This document shows, piece by piece, positions 34,178-42,596 of a stretch of 64,000 nucleotides of DNA (positions are counted from its first letter, which is position 1; each line of letters starts with the position of its first letter). This DNA comes from G965267185 sp965267185 (lineage in GTDB: Bacteria > Pseudomonadota > Alphaproteobacteria > UBA6615). Location: positions 3,286,001-3,350,000 of the forward strand of contig OZ253937.1 in NCBI GenBank assembly GCA_965267185.1, read 5' to 3'. The notes beneath the pieces are model-generated. The model was not told the origin of the DNA, did not search any database, and worked only from the letters and a program-made list of their open reading frames with translations. The position numbers and the translations under genes were made by a program.

Positions 34178-34500
34178 TCGATCACGGCGGGGGATTTTAC
34201 GGTGGCGTCGTCGCGCGGCTGAGCGGTGCGCTCGGTCGCCGCTTTTGTGACGGTCTGTGCCTCTTTGCTGGCGCGCCGTTGGCGGCTACGGCGATGCCGC
34301 TGTGCCGACGAGATCCAAGCGATGGCTGCACCGGCAAAAAACCCGGCGACAATCCCGATATAAATGAAAACGAATAATGGCCACCGTACGATGAAATCGA
34401 GCGGCCATAAGCTCAATTCAACGATATGACGGTTGTTAATCGCTAAGACGACGAGGATTAGCGCCAGCGGAACGGTGATGAGCCAACGTAGTCGTTTCAC
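34174..34500 (-). CDS. LapA-like DUF1049 membrane protein
   Basis: 108 residues. Two membrane helices (about 6-22 and 40-63) with RHIVELSLWPLDF between, then a basic, polar cytoplasmic tail of about 45 residues (QRHRRSRQRRASKEAQ). This is the small LapA/DUF1049 (lipopolysaccharide assembly protein A) pattern that commonly accompanies ihfB in Proteobacteria. The start is GTG 34500. Whether it takes part in LPS assembly control in this organism is inference from the enterobacterial homologue. Confidence 0.82.
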   Translation of the reverse strand: MKRLRWLITVPLALILVVLAINNRHIVELSLWPLDFIVRWPLFVFIYIGIVAGFFAGAAIAWISSAQRHRRSRQRRASKEAQTVTKAATERTAQPRDDATVKSPAVID

Positions 34501-34593
34501 GGTCTGATCATCGCGGTTATGGGCTCAAGCCAATGCGCCGGTCGCGATTGCAACGGGTCACTCTGAAATAAGAGATAGCCCTGAACGTGCGGC

Positions 34594-34878
34594 TTAGGAG
34601 TCGGCGTTGAGCCGTTCGCGCAGTTCCTTGCCGGTTTTGAAATAAGGCACCACCTTTTCTGCCACCGAGACCGATTCACCCGTGCGCGGGTTGCGCCCGA
34701 TACGCGCGCCCCGGTGCTTGACCGAAAACGCCCCGAATCCGCGCAGTTCGACACGATCGCCACGCGATAAAGCAGCCGTAATTTCATCCAAAATAGTCGC
34801 CACAATGCGTTCTACGTCCCGCTGATATAAATGCGGGTTTTGCTCTGCCAGCCGCTGAATCAGCTCCGACTTTGTCAT
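34594..34878 (-). CDS. ihfB: Integration host factor subunit beta
   Basis: 94 residues. DNA-bending nucleoid protein. MTKSELIQRLAEQNPHL opening, RVELRGFGAFSVKHR and the beta-arm GARIGRNPRTGESVSV with the intercalating proline are present. It pairs with IhfA (not in the window). GGGGA lies 6 bases before the ATG. It stands between sppA and lapA, the usual order around rpsA. Confidence 0.96.
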   Translation of the reverse strand: MTKSELIQRLAEQNPHLYQRDVERIVATILDEITAALSRGDRVELRGFGAFSVKHRGARIGRNPRTGESVSVAEKVVPYFKTGKELRERLNADS

Positions 34879-34993
34879 CGTTGTCCCCAGGATGAATGGT
34901 CCAGAACCAGTGCACTCTCCAAATACCGCACGCGATCTACGCCCCCTAGATTGCGCTACGAGTGATCCTGGACGTTACAGCCAGGTCCGCAGA

Positions 34994-35902
34994 TCACAAG
35001 TCAGGGTGCCAAACAGATACCAGGCCGTCAAGTGTTAGTGCGTTGGAAAACAACGATTTTCCCGTCAGACCCGAAAGCGCATCGGAGAGGCCTGGGCGCT
35101 TTCGTTTGGGCGTCACCGTGACCGTGGGAACGCTGTGAGGAACATCTTTCGCTTCGGCGAGCCAGTTTCGCGCCGCCGTCTCACCGCCGATGGCGTCGAT
35201 AAGGCCGTTGGCGACCGCCTGCCGCCCGGTATAGACGCGCCCGTCGGCGAGCTGCAGAACTTGCGCTCGGTCCAGCGGCCGCCGTTCGGTTACCAGATCG
35301 ACAAAAAAGTCAAATAAATCAAGCACTAGTTCTTGTGTTGCTGCGCGGCCTTCTTCGGTCAACGGCTCGGTCGGCGATGGTACTGCCTTGAGCGGTCCGG
35401 ACTTCAGGGCCTCCGGTTTAATGCCAACCTTATCGAGCAGGCCGGTAATATCGGCGGATTGGAACAGCACACCGATCGACCCCGTAACGGTTCCCTCGCG
35501 GGCGAAAACGCGCTCGCCGGCAACGGCAGTCATGTAGCCCGCCGACGCGGCGACCGTTCCCATTACGGTCACTACCGGTTTTTTCTCAGCCACCGCACGC
35601 AACGATCGATAGAGGTCTTCGCCGCCAACGACCGTCCCGCCAGGGCTGTCGACATGCACGATCAACGCGCGCACCGAGGCGTTTTGCGCGACATTTGCCA
35701 GTAGAGCGTCGCGTTGCGGGTCTTCGACGATGAGACCGGTCACGCGCAGTCGCGCGACCGTGTCACGCTCGAACAGAAGATCATTTGCTTGTAGGCCCGC
35801 AACAACCGCGAGCGCGACCGCGGCCAACGTGGCGGCTTGCCACCACCGCAATTTTCGTTTGAGGCGGCGACGGTCGATCAGGGCATCGGGATCAAGCGAC
35901 AT
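34994..35902 (-). CDS. sppA: Signal peptide peptidase SppA, short form
   Basis: 302 residues. One N-terminal membrane helix (about 19-38) anchors the protease in the inner membrane, with the catalytic part outside. The nucleophile is Ser120 in VAASAGYM, and the general base is Lys172 in KSGPLKAVPSP, as in the 36-kDa-type SppA. VHVDSPGGTVVGGEDLY and GSIGVLFQ are conserved. It degrades signal peptides left after secretion. CGGAG precedes the ATG. It lies 26 bp after the rpsA stop, so co-transcription with rpsA is likely. Confidence 0.94.
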   Translation of the reverse strand: MSLDPDALIDRRRLKRKLRWWQAATLAAVALAVVAGLQANDLLFERDTVARLRVTGLIVEDPQRDALLANVAQNASVRALIVHVDSPGGTVVGGEDLYRSLRAVAEKKPVVTVMGTVAASAGYMTAVAGERVFAREGTVTGSIGVLFQSADITGLLDKVGIKPEALKSGPLKAVPSPTEPLTEEGRAATQELVLDLFDFFVDLVTERRPLDRAQVLQLADGRVYTGRQAVANGLIDAIGGETAARNWLAEAKDVPHSVPTVTVTPKRKRPGLSDALSGLTGKSLFSNALTLDGLVSVWHPDL

Positions 35903-35928
35903 CCCAACTCCGCTTGGTCAGTGACCGG

Positions 35929-37752
35929 CTAGGACTTGTCCGGCGCGTCATCTCCGTTTTCGGCGGCCTCGTTGGTGGTTTCTTCGGCTGCAGCCTCGGC
36001 AGCGGGTTCGGCTTCGGCCGGCGTATCGTTGCCGTTCTCTGCCGACTGCTGCTCCTTCTCCCGCAGGGCGGCACCCAAGATGTCGCCGAGCGACGCGCCG
36101 CTATCCGACGAACCGTATTGTTTCATTGCCGCTTTCTCTTCGTCGATCTCTTTCGCTTTGATCGACAGTGAGATACGGCGGGAGGCCGAGTCGAAGTTGG
36201 TCACCTTGGCATCGACCTTCTCGCCGACCGCAAACCGATCGGGGCGCTGTTCGGAACGGTCGCGCGACAGATCGGAGCGGCGAATAAAGGTGGTGAGACC
36301 GCCGCTGGTAGTTACCTCGATGCCGCCATCGTTCACTTCCGATACCGTGCAGGTAATCACGTCGCCCTTCTTCACTGAGCCACCGGCGGCGGCGAAGGGG
36401 TCTTCGGTGAGCTGTTTGATGCCCAAGGAGATGCGCTCTTTCTCAACATCGACGTCGAGCACCTTGACCTTAACGGTGTCACCTTTGTTGAAGCCCGCCA
36501 GAGCCTGTTCGCCCTGCTGGTCCCAAGCGATATCCGATAGATGGACCATGCCGTCGATATCGCCGGGCAATCCGACGAACAGGCCAAACTCGGTGATATT
36601 GCGGATTTCGCCTTCCACCTCGTTGCCGGCTTGGAAGGTCTCGGCGAAGTGATCCCACGGATTTTCCATGGTCTGCTTAAGCCCAAGGCTGATGCGCCGC
36701 TTGTTCGGGTCGACATCGAGCACCACCACTTCAACTTCCTGCGAGGTCGAAACGATCTTGCCGGGATGCACGTTCTTTTTCGTCCAGCTCATTTCCGACA
36801 CGTGGACCAAGCCCTCGATGCCGGGCTCCAGCTCGACGAAGGCGCCGTAGTCGGTGATGTTGGTGACGCGGCCAGTGAACTTGCTGCTGACCGGGTATTT
36901 CGCCTCGACGGCATCCCACGGGTCCGCCTCGAGTTGCTTCATGCCCAGGCTGATACGCTGGGTTTCGGGGTTGAACCGGATGACCTGTACCTGAACGGTC
37001 TGGCCCACTTGCAGCGCTTCCGATGGGTGGTTGATGCGCCGCCACGAGATATCGGTGACATGGAGCAAACCGTCGACACCGCCGAGATCGACGAAGGCGC
37101 CGTAGTCGGTGATGTTTTTGACCACACCCTGCAGCACTTGGCCTTCCTGGAGGTTGGCCACCAGCTCGGTGCGCTCGGCGGCGCGGGTTTCTTCCAGCAC
37201 GGCGCGGCGCGAAACGACGATGTTGCCGCGCCCCCGGTCCATTTTGAGGATCATGAAGGGCTGCGGCGTGCCCATCAGCGGGGTCACGTCGCGTACCGGG
37301 CGGATATCAACCTGGCTGCCGGGCAGGAACGCCACGGCGCCGGAGAGATCGACCGTAAACCCGCCTTTCACGCGGCCGAAGATCATGCCGGAGACGCGTT
37401 CGGAGTTTTCGAAGGCCTTCTCTAAAATCTCCCAGGCTTCTTCGCGGCGCGCTTTTTCGCGGCTCAGCACCGCCTCGCCGTTCGAATCTTCGAATCGTTC
37501 GACAAAAACTTCGACCTGATCGCCAACGCTGATATCAGCAGCTTGCCCTGGTGGTGCGAATTCCTTTAGCGAAACACGGCCTTCCGACTTCAATCCGACA
37601 TCGATCAAGGCAGAATCGTTTTCGATGGCGATGACGGTGCCTTTGACGACGGTGCGTTCGAGCGAACGGTGTTCTCCCAAGCTCTCTTCGAGCAACGCGG
37701 CGAAGTCTTCGGTTGCGGGCATACCTTCAGGTGTGGCGGCGGTATCGGTCAT
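35929..37752 (-). CDS. rpsA: 30S ribosomal protein bS1
   Basis: 607 residues, six S1 RNA-binding repeats. Repeats 3 to 5 are strongest (NITDYGAFVDLGGVDGLLHV, NITDYGAFVELEPGIEGLVHV, NITEFGLFVGLPGDIDGMVHL). A C-terminal tail of about 50 residues is rich in Ala and Glu (AEAEPAAEAAAEETTNEAAE) and makes it longer than the 557-residue E. coli protein. bS1 brings mRNA to the 30S subunit. AAGGA precedes the ATG. cmk lies 130 bp upstream, the conserved cmk-rpsA order; that gap may hold a leader for S1 self-control, but I saw no clear structure. Confidence 0.97.
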   Translation of the reverse strand: MTDTAATPEGMPATEDFAALLEESLGEHRSLERTVVKGTVIAIENDSALIDVGLKSEGRVSLKEFAPPGQAADISVGDQVEVFVERFEDSNGEAVLSREKARREEAWEILEKAFENSERVSGMIFGRVKGGFTVDLSGAVAFLPGSQVDIRPVRDVTPLMGTPQPFMILKMDRGRGNIVVSRRAVLEETRAAERTELVANLQEGQVLQGVVKNITDYGAFVDLGGVDGLLHVTDISWRRINHPSEALQVGQTVQVQVIRFNPETQRISLGMKQLEADPWDAVEAKYPVSSKFTGRVTNITDYGAFVELEPGIEGLVHVSEMSWTKKNVHPGKIVSTSQEVEVVVLDVDPNKRRISLGLKQTMENPWDHFAETFQAGNEVEGEIRNITEFGLFVGLPGDIDGMVHLSDIAWDQQGEQALAGFNKGDTVKVKVLDVDVEKERISLGIKQLTEDPFAAAGGSVKKGDVITCTVSEVNDGGIEVTTSGGLTTFIRRSDLSRDRSEQRPDRFAVGEKVDAKVTNFDSASRRISLSIKAKEIDEEKAAMKQYGSSDSGASLGDILGAALREKEQQSAENGNDTPAEAEPAAEAAAEETTNEAAENGDDAPDKS

Positions 37753-37882
37753 TTGTATGTGGGTCCTTTAAGTCTGTATCTACTCTTGCCAGCCGGTTGG
37801 CTCCGGCGGTCTTGCCGTTCCCGGTGCCTGCCCGGCCTATCCGGACATACCAGCACCCAAAACGCTATCGTCACGGCCAACG

Positions 37883-38518
37883 CTATTTAGATTGCTCACC
37901 TTCGATGTAGGCCAACGCTTCTTGGAAGACGGCGTCGGGCGTTTTACCGGAAGTGTCAATCACACGGGCATCGACCGACTTCAGCGGTGAAATCTTCCGC
38001 GTTCGGTCTCTATGATCCCGCTGCTCAATATCGGCCAGGACGGCGGCATATGTACTCTTCACGCCGTTTTCCTGCAACTCTTTAAAACGCCGCTGGGCGC
38101 GGACTTTTGGGTTGGCGCTGACGAACAATTTGTAGGTGGCGTCCGGGCATACGACGCTGCCGATATCGCGGCCATCGAGAACGGCGCCGGATTTGCCGCC
38201 AGGGGGGTTGTTGGCAAAGCTTCGCTGGAAGGCCACCAGTTCCGTGCGAACCTCGGGGATCGCCGCCACGACGGACGCTGCTTCGGCAACCTGCTCGGTA
38301 TACAAGTCGCCGGTATCGACAGTTTCAGGATCGAGTGCGCGGGCTGCGGCGACTGCGGCAGCCGGATCATGGGGGTCTTCGCCGGCCTGCACCACCGCGT
38401 AGCCGACGGCGCGGTAGAGCCGCCCCGTATCGAGAAAGGCCAAATCGAAGTGCGCCGCCAAGCGTTTCGCCAGCGTGCCCTTGCCCGCCGCGGCGGGACC
38501 GTCGATCGCGATAATCAA
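37883..38518 (-). CDS. cmk: Cytidylate kinase
   Basis: 211 residues from TTG 38518. ATP-dependent phosphorylation of CMP and dCMP. P-loop region IIAIDGPAAAGKGTLAKRL, LDTGRLYRAVGYAV and DGRDIGSVVCPDA are diagnostic. The TTG start is supported by a full AGGAGG 7 bases upstream and places the P-loop at the very N-terminus as in other Cmk proteins. A frame extending to ATG 38557 would add a basic leader overlapping aroA. The aroA stop lies 10 bp upstream, so the two are coupled. Confidence 0.93.
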   Translation of the reverse strand: MIIAIDGPAAAGKGTLAKRLAAHFDLAFLDTGRLYRAVGYAVVQAGEDPHDPAAAVAAARALDPETVDTGDLYTEQVAEAASVVAAIPEVRTELVAFQRSFANNPPGGKSGAVLDGRDIGSVVCPDATYKLFVSANPKVRAQRRFKELQENGVKSTYAAVLADIEQRDHRDRTRKISPLKSVDARVIDTSGKTPDAVFQEALAYIEGEQSK

Positions 38519-38528
38519 ACCCCGCCTC

Positions 38529-39878
38529 CTAAGCGTCCGGACCGATATCGGCGCCAAGCGCCGCCATTGCGCCAGCGAAATCGGGAAAACTGGTGTCGAT
38601 CGTGCTGGCGTCGTCGATCGTCACCGGCTTTTCGCTTGCCAGGCCGAGCACGAGAAAGCTCATGGCAATTCGGTGGTCGAGGGAAGCATCGATGGTGGCA
38701 CCTCCCGCCGGATCGCCCCCGGCGCCCTGAATGGTGAGGCTATCGGCGCCTTCCTCGACCGTGACGCCGCAGGCCGATAACCCTGTCGCTACAGCGGCGA
38801 GACGGTCGCTTTCCTTGTGGCGCAATTCTTCGACACCCTGAAAGACGGTGGTGCCTTGCGCGCAGGCCGCCGCCATGGCCAGGACCGGGTATTCGTCGAT
38901 CATGGAAGGGGCGCGCTCCGGCGGTACGGTGACGCCGGTGAGTGGGCCCGCTTGGACGCGCAGATCAGCGACAGGTTCGCCGCCTTCTGTGCGTTCGTTG
39001 CGCCAGGTGAGGTTCGCCCCCATCTCGGCAAGGGTCGTGTACAGGCCGGTTCGCGTAGGGTTGGTACCGATGCCCGGCAGGGTAATCTCAGATCCCTCGA
39101 CCAGCAGCGCTGCGACAGTGGGGAACGCCGCCGAGCTCGGATCGGCGGGGACGGCAACATCTCCCGGCGTCAACTCGGGCTGCCCGATAACGGTTATGCG
39201 GCGCCCCTCGCCTTCCTTGTCAACGCGGATCTCAGCGCCGAAGTGGCTGAGCATGCGTTCGGTGTGGTCGCGTGTCGGCGTCGGCTCAACAACACTGGTT
39301 TCGCCGGGTGCGTGCAACCCGGCCAGCAGGATCGCCGACTTCACCTGGGCCGACGCGACCGGCAGGGTGTAGGCCGTAGGCCGCAGATTGTCGCTGCCCG
39401 TTACGGTCAGCGGCATCCTGTCGCCGTCACGGGCCTGAAAAGTTGCCCCCATCGCCGTCAGCGGCGCCATGACGCGCGCCATCGGCCGGCTGCGGAGGGA
39501 GGCATCGCCGGTGAGCACGGTGGAAAACCCATGGCCGGCGAGCAGGCCGCATATGAGCCGTGCCGCCGTGCCCGAGTTGCCCAGGTCGATGACATCGTCC
39601 GGCGCCAATAGACCACCAACACCGATGCCGTTCACCCGCCACGTACCGGGGCCATCTTGGTGGACCGCGACTCCCAGAGACCGCAGAGCTTCAGCGGTAC
39701 GGTGTACGTCTTCGCCTTCGAGGAGGCCGGTGATTGCGGTTTCGCCCACCGCGAGAGCCGCCAGCATCAGCGCGCGGTGGGAAATCGACTTATCCCCCGG
39801 TGCCGTTAGCGTGCCGTGTAGCGCGCCGCCGTGGCGCGCGGTGAGCCCGCGGTTAGCTGTGTTTTCTCGTTGAGTCAT
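38529..39878 (-). CDS. aroA: 3-phosphoshikimate 1-carboxyvinyltransferase (EPSP synthase)
   Basis: 449 residues. Shikimate-pathway enzyme joining shikimate-3-phosphate and PEP, the target of glyphosate. GDKSISHRALMLAALAVGE, DLGNSGTAARL, PADPSSAAFPTVAALLVEGS and VEELRHKESDRLAAVATGL are conserved substrate contacts. The ATG at 39878 has AGGA 7 bases upstream; a frame to 39908 is not needed. It is divergent from the TIGR02300 gene with a 167-bp shared promoter region, and it leads the aroA-cmk-rpsA run. Confidence 0.96.
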   Translation of the reverse strand: MTQRENTANRGLTARHGGALHGTLTAPGDKSISHRALMLAALAVGETAITGLLEGEDVHRTAEALRSLGVAVHQDGPGTWRVNGIGVGGLLAPDDVIDLGNSGTAARLICGLLAGHGFSTVLTGDASLRSRPMARVMAPLTAMGATFQARDGDRMPLTVTGSDNLRPTAYTLPVASAQVKSAILLAGLHAPGETSVVEPTPTRDHTERMLSHFGAEIRVDKEGEGRRITVIGQPELTPGDVAVPADPSSAAFPTVAALLVEGSEITLPGIGTNPTRTGLYTTLAEMGANLTWRNERTEGGEPVADLRVQAGPLTGVTVPPERAPSMIDEYPVLAMAAACAQGTTVFQGVEELRHKESDRLAAVATGLSACGVTVEEGADSLTIQGAGGDPAGGATIDASLDHRIAMSFLVLGLASEKPVTIDDASTIDTSFPDFAGAMAALGADIGPDA

Positions 39879-40045
39879 CGGTATTCCTGGTGGCCGGTGC
39901 CATAGCACAAACGTTGCGGGGCGGCTACGCGGCGGCGAATAGTGTCAGTCGAGTACATTCGCGAGATGAATCGTATGCGTTTTGCTTTTGACAGACGGCG
40001 GTAATCCATGGCACACGGCAGCGCTTAATCGGCGGAGGATAGAAA

Positions 40046-40411
40046 GTGGCCAAACCAGAATGGGGTATTAAGCGGGCTTGCTTGGCCTGCGCAACTCGGT
40101 TCTATGATATGCGCAAGGACCCGATCGTGTGTCCGAGCTGTGGTGCTAAGTTCGACGTCGAGAGTATTTTCCGGCCCCGGCGCACACGGGCGGCGGCCGA
40201 AGAGGCTCCAGCAGCTGCAGCGGCCCCGAAAGAGCCCGCTGCCGCGAACGGTGAGGATGTCGATAGCGAGTTGGCGGCGTTGGCCGATGACACCCTGGTC
40301 GATGACGACGATGATGACGATGATGCCGCTATCGAAGACACCTCGGATCTGGCCGACGATGACAGCGATGTACCCGTCGTGCCCAAAGACATCAACGACG
40401 AGAGCACATAG
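40046..40411 (+). CDS. TIGR02300 family zinc-ribbon protein
   Basis: 121 residues. The N-terminal 45 hold a zinc ribbon: ACLACATRFYDM followed by VCPSCGAKFDVESIF, two CxxC pairs, with FYD as the family signature. The rest is acidic and disordered, including nine consecutive Asp from about residue 90 (LVDDDDDDDD). TIGR02300 proteins are alphaproteobacterial, of unknown role, and almost always adjacent to aroA as here. GTG 40046 follows GGAGG, which decides the start. No function is claimed. Confidence 0.9.
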   Translation: MAKPEWGIKRACLACATRFYDMRKDPIVCPSCGAKFDVESIFRPRRTRAAAEEAPAAAAAPKEPAAANGEDVDSELAALADDTLVDDDDDDDDAAIEDTSDLADDDSDVPVVPKDINDEST

Positions 40412-40502
40412 ATAGAATATTCCGCGGCCAGAGAAACCGCTTGCCTTCAAGGCGCAAGCTTGTATCGTCCCGGCCGCGACCGATAAACAGTCAACAGTTG
40501 AA

Positions 40503-40578
<76 letters not shown>

Positions 40579-40583
40579 ATCCA

Positions 40584-40624
40584 CCCCAGTCAGACCTGCC
40601 AGGTTTGGCTGGGGTTTTGTTTTT
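40584..40624 (+). terminator. Rho-independent terminator after tRNA-Ala
   Basis: A 14-bp stem starting CCCCAG and ending CTGGGG (40584-40597 with 40601-40614) around a 3-base loop, followed by TTTTGTTTT. It begins 5 bases past the CCA end and closes the tRNA transcript. Confidence 0.9.
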
Positions 40625-40707
40625 GCAGCCGAAGTTGCGGTGAATGTGAAGCCTCACACGCTGATTGAGTGGTACGTGGTGCCGTACTCTAACACCTACA
40701 TTCTTTT

Positions 40708-41046
40708 CTATTTCGGGCTGTCGTCCTTGCTCGATGGTGCTGTTTTCTTGAACATTTTAACGATGAGGACCCCAATCCCGAGCGGGAAAAGAACTAATAT
40801 GATCGCAAGCCAAATATGCTGCTCTTCGGTTGAGCTTCCGAACATTAGCCTGTAGATCGCAAACGCCCAGAACGCAGCGGCAGCGAGCCCGACGATACTC
40901 ATAGCGATGCCGGCTCGTTTCCCAAAGACGTTGCGGAATTCTCGTTCTACGACTTCGTCGTATGGTTTGCCAAAGGCTTCCACCATTGGATCGAGTGACT
41001 GTTCGCCGCGCTTTTCATCGCTATTTGTTTTTCCGCGATCGATCAC
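40708..41046 (-). CDS. Small two-helix membrane protein, unknown
   Basis: 112 residues. A charged N-terminal part of about 45 residues (GKPYDEVVEREFRNVFGKR) is followed by two membrane helices (about 47-68, GIAMSIVGLAAAAFWAFAIY, and 77-97, WLAIILVLFPLGIGVLIV) and a short basic tail. I do not recognise a family. GTG 41046 has GAGGAG 10 bases upstream. The coding sequence is poorer in GC than its neighbours, and it stands alone between the tRNA-Ala terminator and the AT-rich stretch ahead of parA, so it may have come in with that segment. Confidence 0.65.
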   Translation of the reverse strand: MIDRGKTNSDEKRGEQSLDPMVEAFGKPYDEVVEREFRNVFGKRAGIAMSIVGLAAAAFWAFAIYRLMFGSSTEEQHIWLAIILVLFPLGIGVLIVKMFKKTAPSSKDDSPK

Positions 41047-41463
41047 AGCGATCTTGCTCCTCGTTGGGTTTCCGCCTCTCGCCGCCGTCGCTATCTAGCG
41101 ACAACTCCCAAGAAATCCCGATTACGCTGTCGCTAGCTACCCTATCGATGTCGGCAGTACAGGCCGAGATTCAAGCGATTGAAGGTTCCATTCATGTCAG
41201 GCTGGGTTTTGCTTTCCGATGGTTAACTGTCAAAACCCAGGAATTGCATCTGTCTTCGAGTACGAAATAAATAAATGACACATTATATCTAGTTTACTCA
41301 TATATTCATGGTATGTATTCGGCAGAAATCAGCGTAACAAAAAGATAATTATTTACAATAACGCTTTCGCCTAAAAATTTCTATTATACAATTACGGCCG
41401 TTTTCGAGTGTTGCGCCCGGGTATATTGCCGCGGGCGCACGTCCTATTAAAGGAACGAAGGCC
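41047..41463. other. AT-rich intergenic region ahead of the ParA cassette
   Basis: 417 bp without a convincing gene. About 41260-41400 is strongly AT-rich (runs such as TTATATCTAGTTTACTCATA) in contrast to the GC-rich surroundings. Loose direct similarities occur (TTACAATAACG and TACAATTACG). It may hold the parA promoter or be the edge of a transferred segment. I found no tRNA-end repeat that would mark an integration site. Confidence 0.5.
41412..41439. promoter_or_regulatory. Inverted repeat in the parA leader
   Basis: TGCGCCCG and CGGGCGCA form a perfect 8-bp stem around a 12-base loop, ending 24 bases before the parA ATG. Partition operons are often repressed by their own DNA-binding partner near the start, and the next gene encodes a ribbon-helix-helix protein, so this is a candidate site. 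A plain leader hairpin is equally possible. Confidence 0.4.
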
Positions 41464-42174
41464 ATGAAAGTGATTGCTGTGACGTCGCAGAAGGGCGGCA
41501 CCGGGAAAACCACGCTCTCCGGGCACCTCGCGGTGCAGGCGGAGCGCACGGGCAAGGGACCCGTGGTGCTGGTCGATTGCGACCCCCAGGGAAGCCTGAC
41601 GAACTGGTGGAATCTGCGCCAGAGCGAGACGCCGGTGCTGGTCCAAACCAGCTTGCCGCAGCTTGCCGAGGATCTCGAAGCCTTACGCGATACCGGGGTG
41701 CAGCTCGTCATCATCGATACGCCGCCGGCGATCACCTGGACCATTGTCAACGTTATTAAGGTGGCGGATCTGGTGGTTATCCCGGTACGGCCCAGCCCCC
41801 ACGATTTGGCGGCAACCGGTTCGACGGTCGACCTCATCGACGGATTCGGCAAGCCCATGGTGTTTGTTGTCAACAGCGCCAGCCAACGGGCGCGGATCAC
41901 CGGCGAGGCAGCCGTTGCGCTGTCGCAGCATGGCACGGTGGCGCCCAGCCTCATTCATCACCGCACCGATTTCGCCGCGGCCATGATCGATGGCCGCACG
42001 GTAATGGAATTACCGCGCGCGCAACGCTCGTCCGGCGAAATCGAAATGCTCTGGGAGTATCTGGAAAAGCGCCTCGAGCGCCTGGAAGCGGCGCCGGCCA
42101 CGGTTGCGGAGCCAGCCGCGCCGGTTGCCCTTGAGACCGAACACCTGCGCGCGGTCGGGGACGGCGTGATATGA
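41464..42174 (+). CDS. Orphan ParA/MinD family ATPase
   Basis: 236 residues. Deviant Walker A KGGTGKTT (about 10-17) opens the protein, followed by VVLVDCDPQGSLTNWW, LVIIDTPPA and VIPVRPSPHDLAATGSTVDLI, all ParA marks. The N-terminal helix-turn-helix of chromosome ParA is missing, as in small ParA proteins that position plasmids, chemoreceptors or microcompartments. The C-terminal 30 residues are Ala/Pro/Glu-rich. The next gene starts in its stop (ATGA). No ParB gene follows, so this is not the chromosomal parABS locus. Confidence 0.88.
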   Translation: MKVIAVTSQKGGTGKTTLSGHLAVQAERTGKGPVVLVDCDPQGSLTNWWNLRQSETPVLVQTSLPQLAEDLEALRDTGVQLVIIDTPPAITWTIVNVIKVADLVVIPVRPSPHDLAATGSTVDLIDGFGKPMVFVVNSASQRARITGEAAVALSQHGTVAPSLIHHRTDFAAAMIDGRTVMELPRAQRSSGEIEMLWEYLEKRLERLEAAPATVAEPAAPVALETEHLRAVGDGVI

Positions 42175-42563
42175 GCATGAGTGGACCAGCGGTTTTGTCC
42201 GGCGCGCTGCTGGCGCGCAAAGGCGCGGCATCGCCGACCGGCTACACGCCGATACGCCCGCAGGATATCAAGCCTGCCGGCAACGCCAATGTGAAAACCA
42301 GCAAGCCGCGGCCGACGCCAGTGCTTACGTCTGCCGCGACTGGCGGTCCTTCCGAGACGGCCGACGCGCGCTCGCGGGTATCGGTGCGGCTCGATCGCGA
42401 TCGCCATTTCAAGCTTAAGCTCACGGCGGCCCATCTTGAGCGGTCGCTGCAAGACGTCATCACCGAGGCGCTCGACCGGTACATCGAACAGATCGGACCC
42501 GAGGTGTTGCGGAGCGACTGTGCTTGTCTGGGCGTTACCGGCGGCACGACGTCGCGCGCATAG
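42171..42563 (+). CDS. Ribbon-helix-helix protein, ParA partner candidate
   Basis: 130 residues. The first 60 are low-complexity and basic (KPAGNANVKTSKPRPTPVL). Residues about 65-108 form a ribbon-helix-helix unit, SRVSVRLDRDRHFKLKLTAAH then LERSLQDVITEALDRYIEQI. A disordered tail of about 20 follows. ParA ATPases of small plasmid systems often pair with such DNA-binding partners that also stimulate the ATPase through a basic N-terminus. The ATGA overlap with the ParA gene supports a common complex. An internal ATG at 42177 is a second possible start. Function inferred. Confidence 0.75.
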   Translation: MSMSGPAVLSGALLARKGAASPTGYTPIRPQDIKPAGNANVKTSKPRPTPVLTSAATGGPSETADARSRVSVRLDRDRHFKLKLTAAHLERSLQDVITEALDRYIEQIGPEVLRSDCACLGVTGGTTSRA

Positions 42564-42596
42564 CAATCGGACCAGCCGCAAAGGAGCTCAATAACC

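Noticed and set aside
36541..37425. 294-codon plus-strand frame across rpsA
   Set aside because: Antisense of six S1 repeats; periodic shadow of the real gene with no ribosome site.
41464..42563. Chromosomal parABS locus
   Set aside because: The partner is a ribbon-helix-helix protein and not ParB, no parS-like 16-mer was noticed, and gidA/gidB genes are absent.
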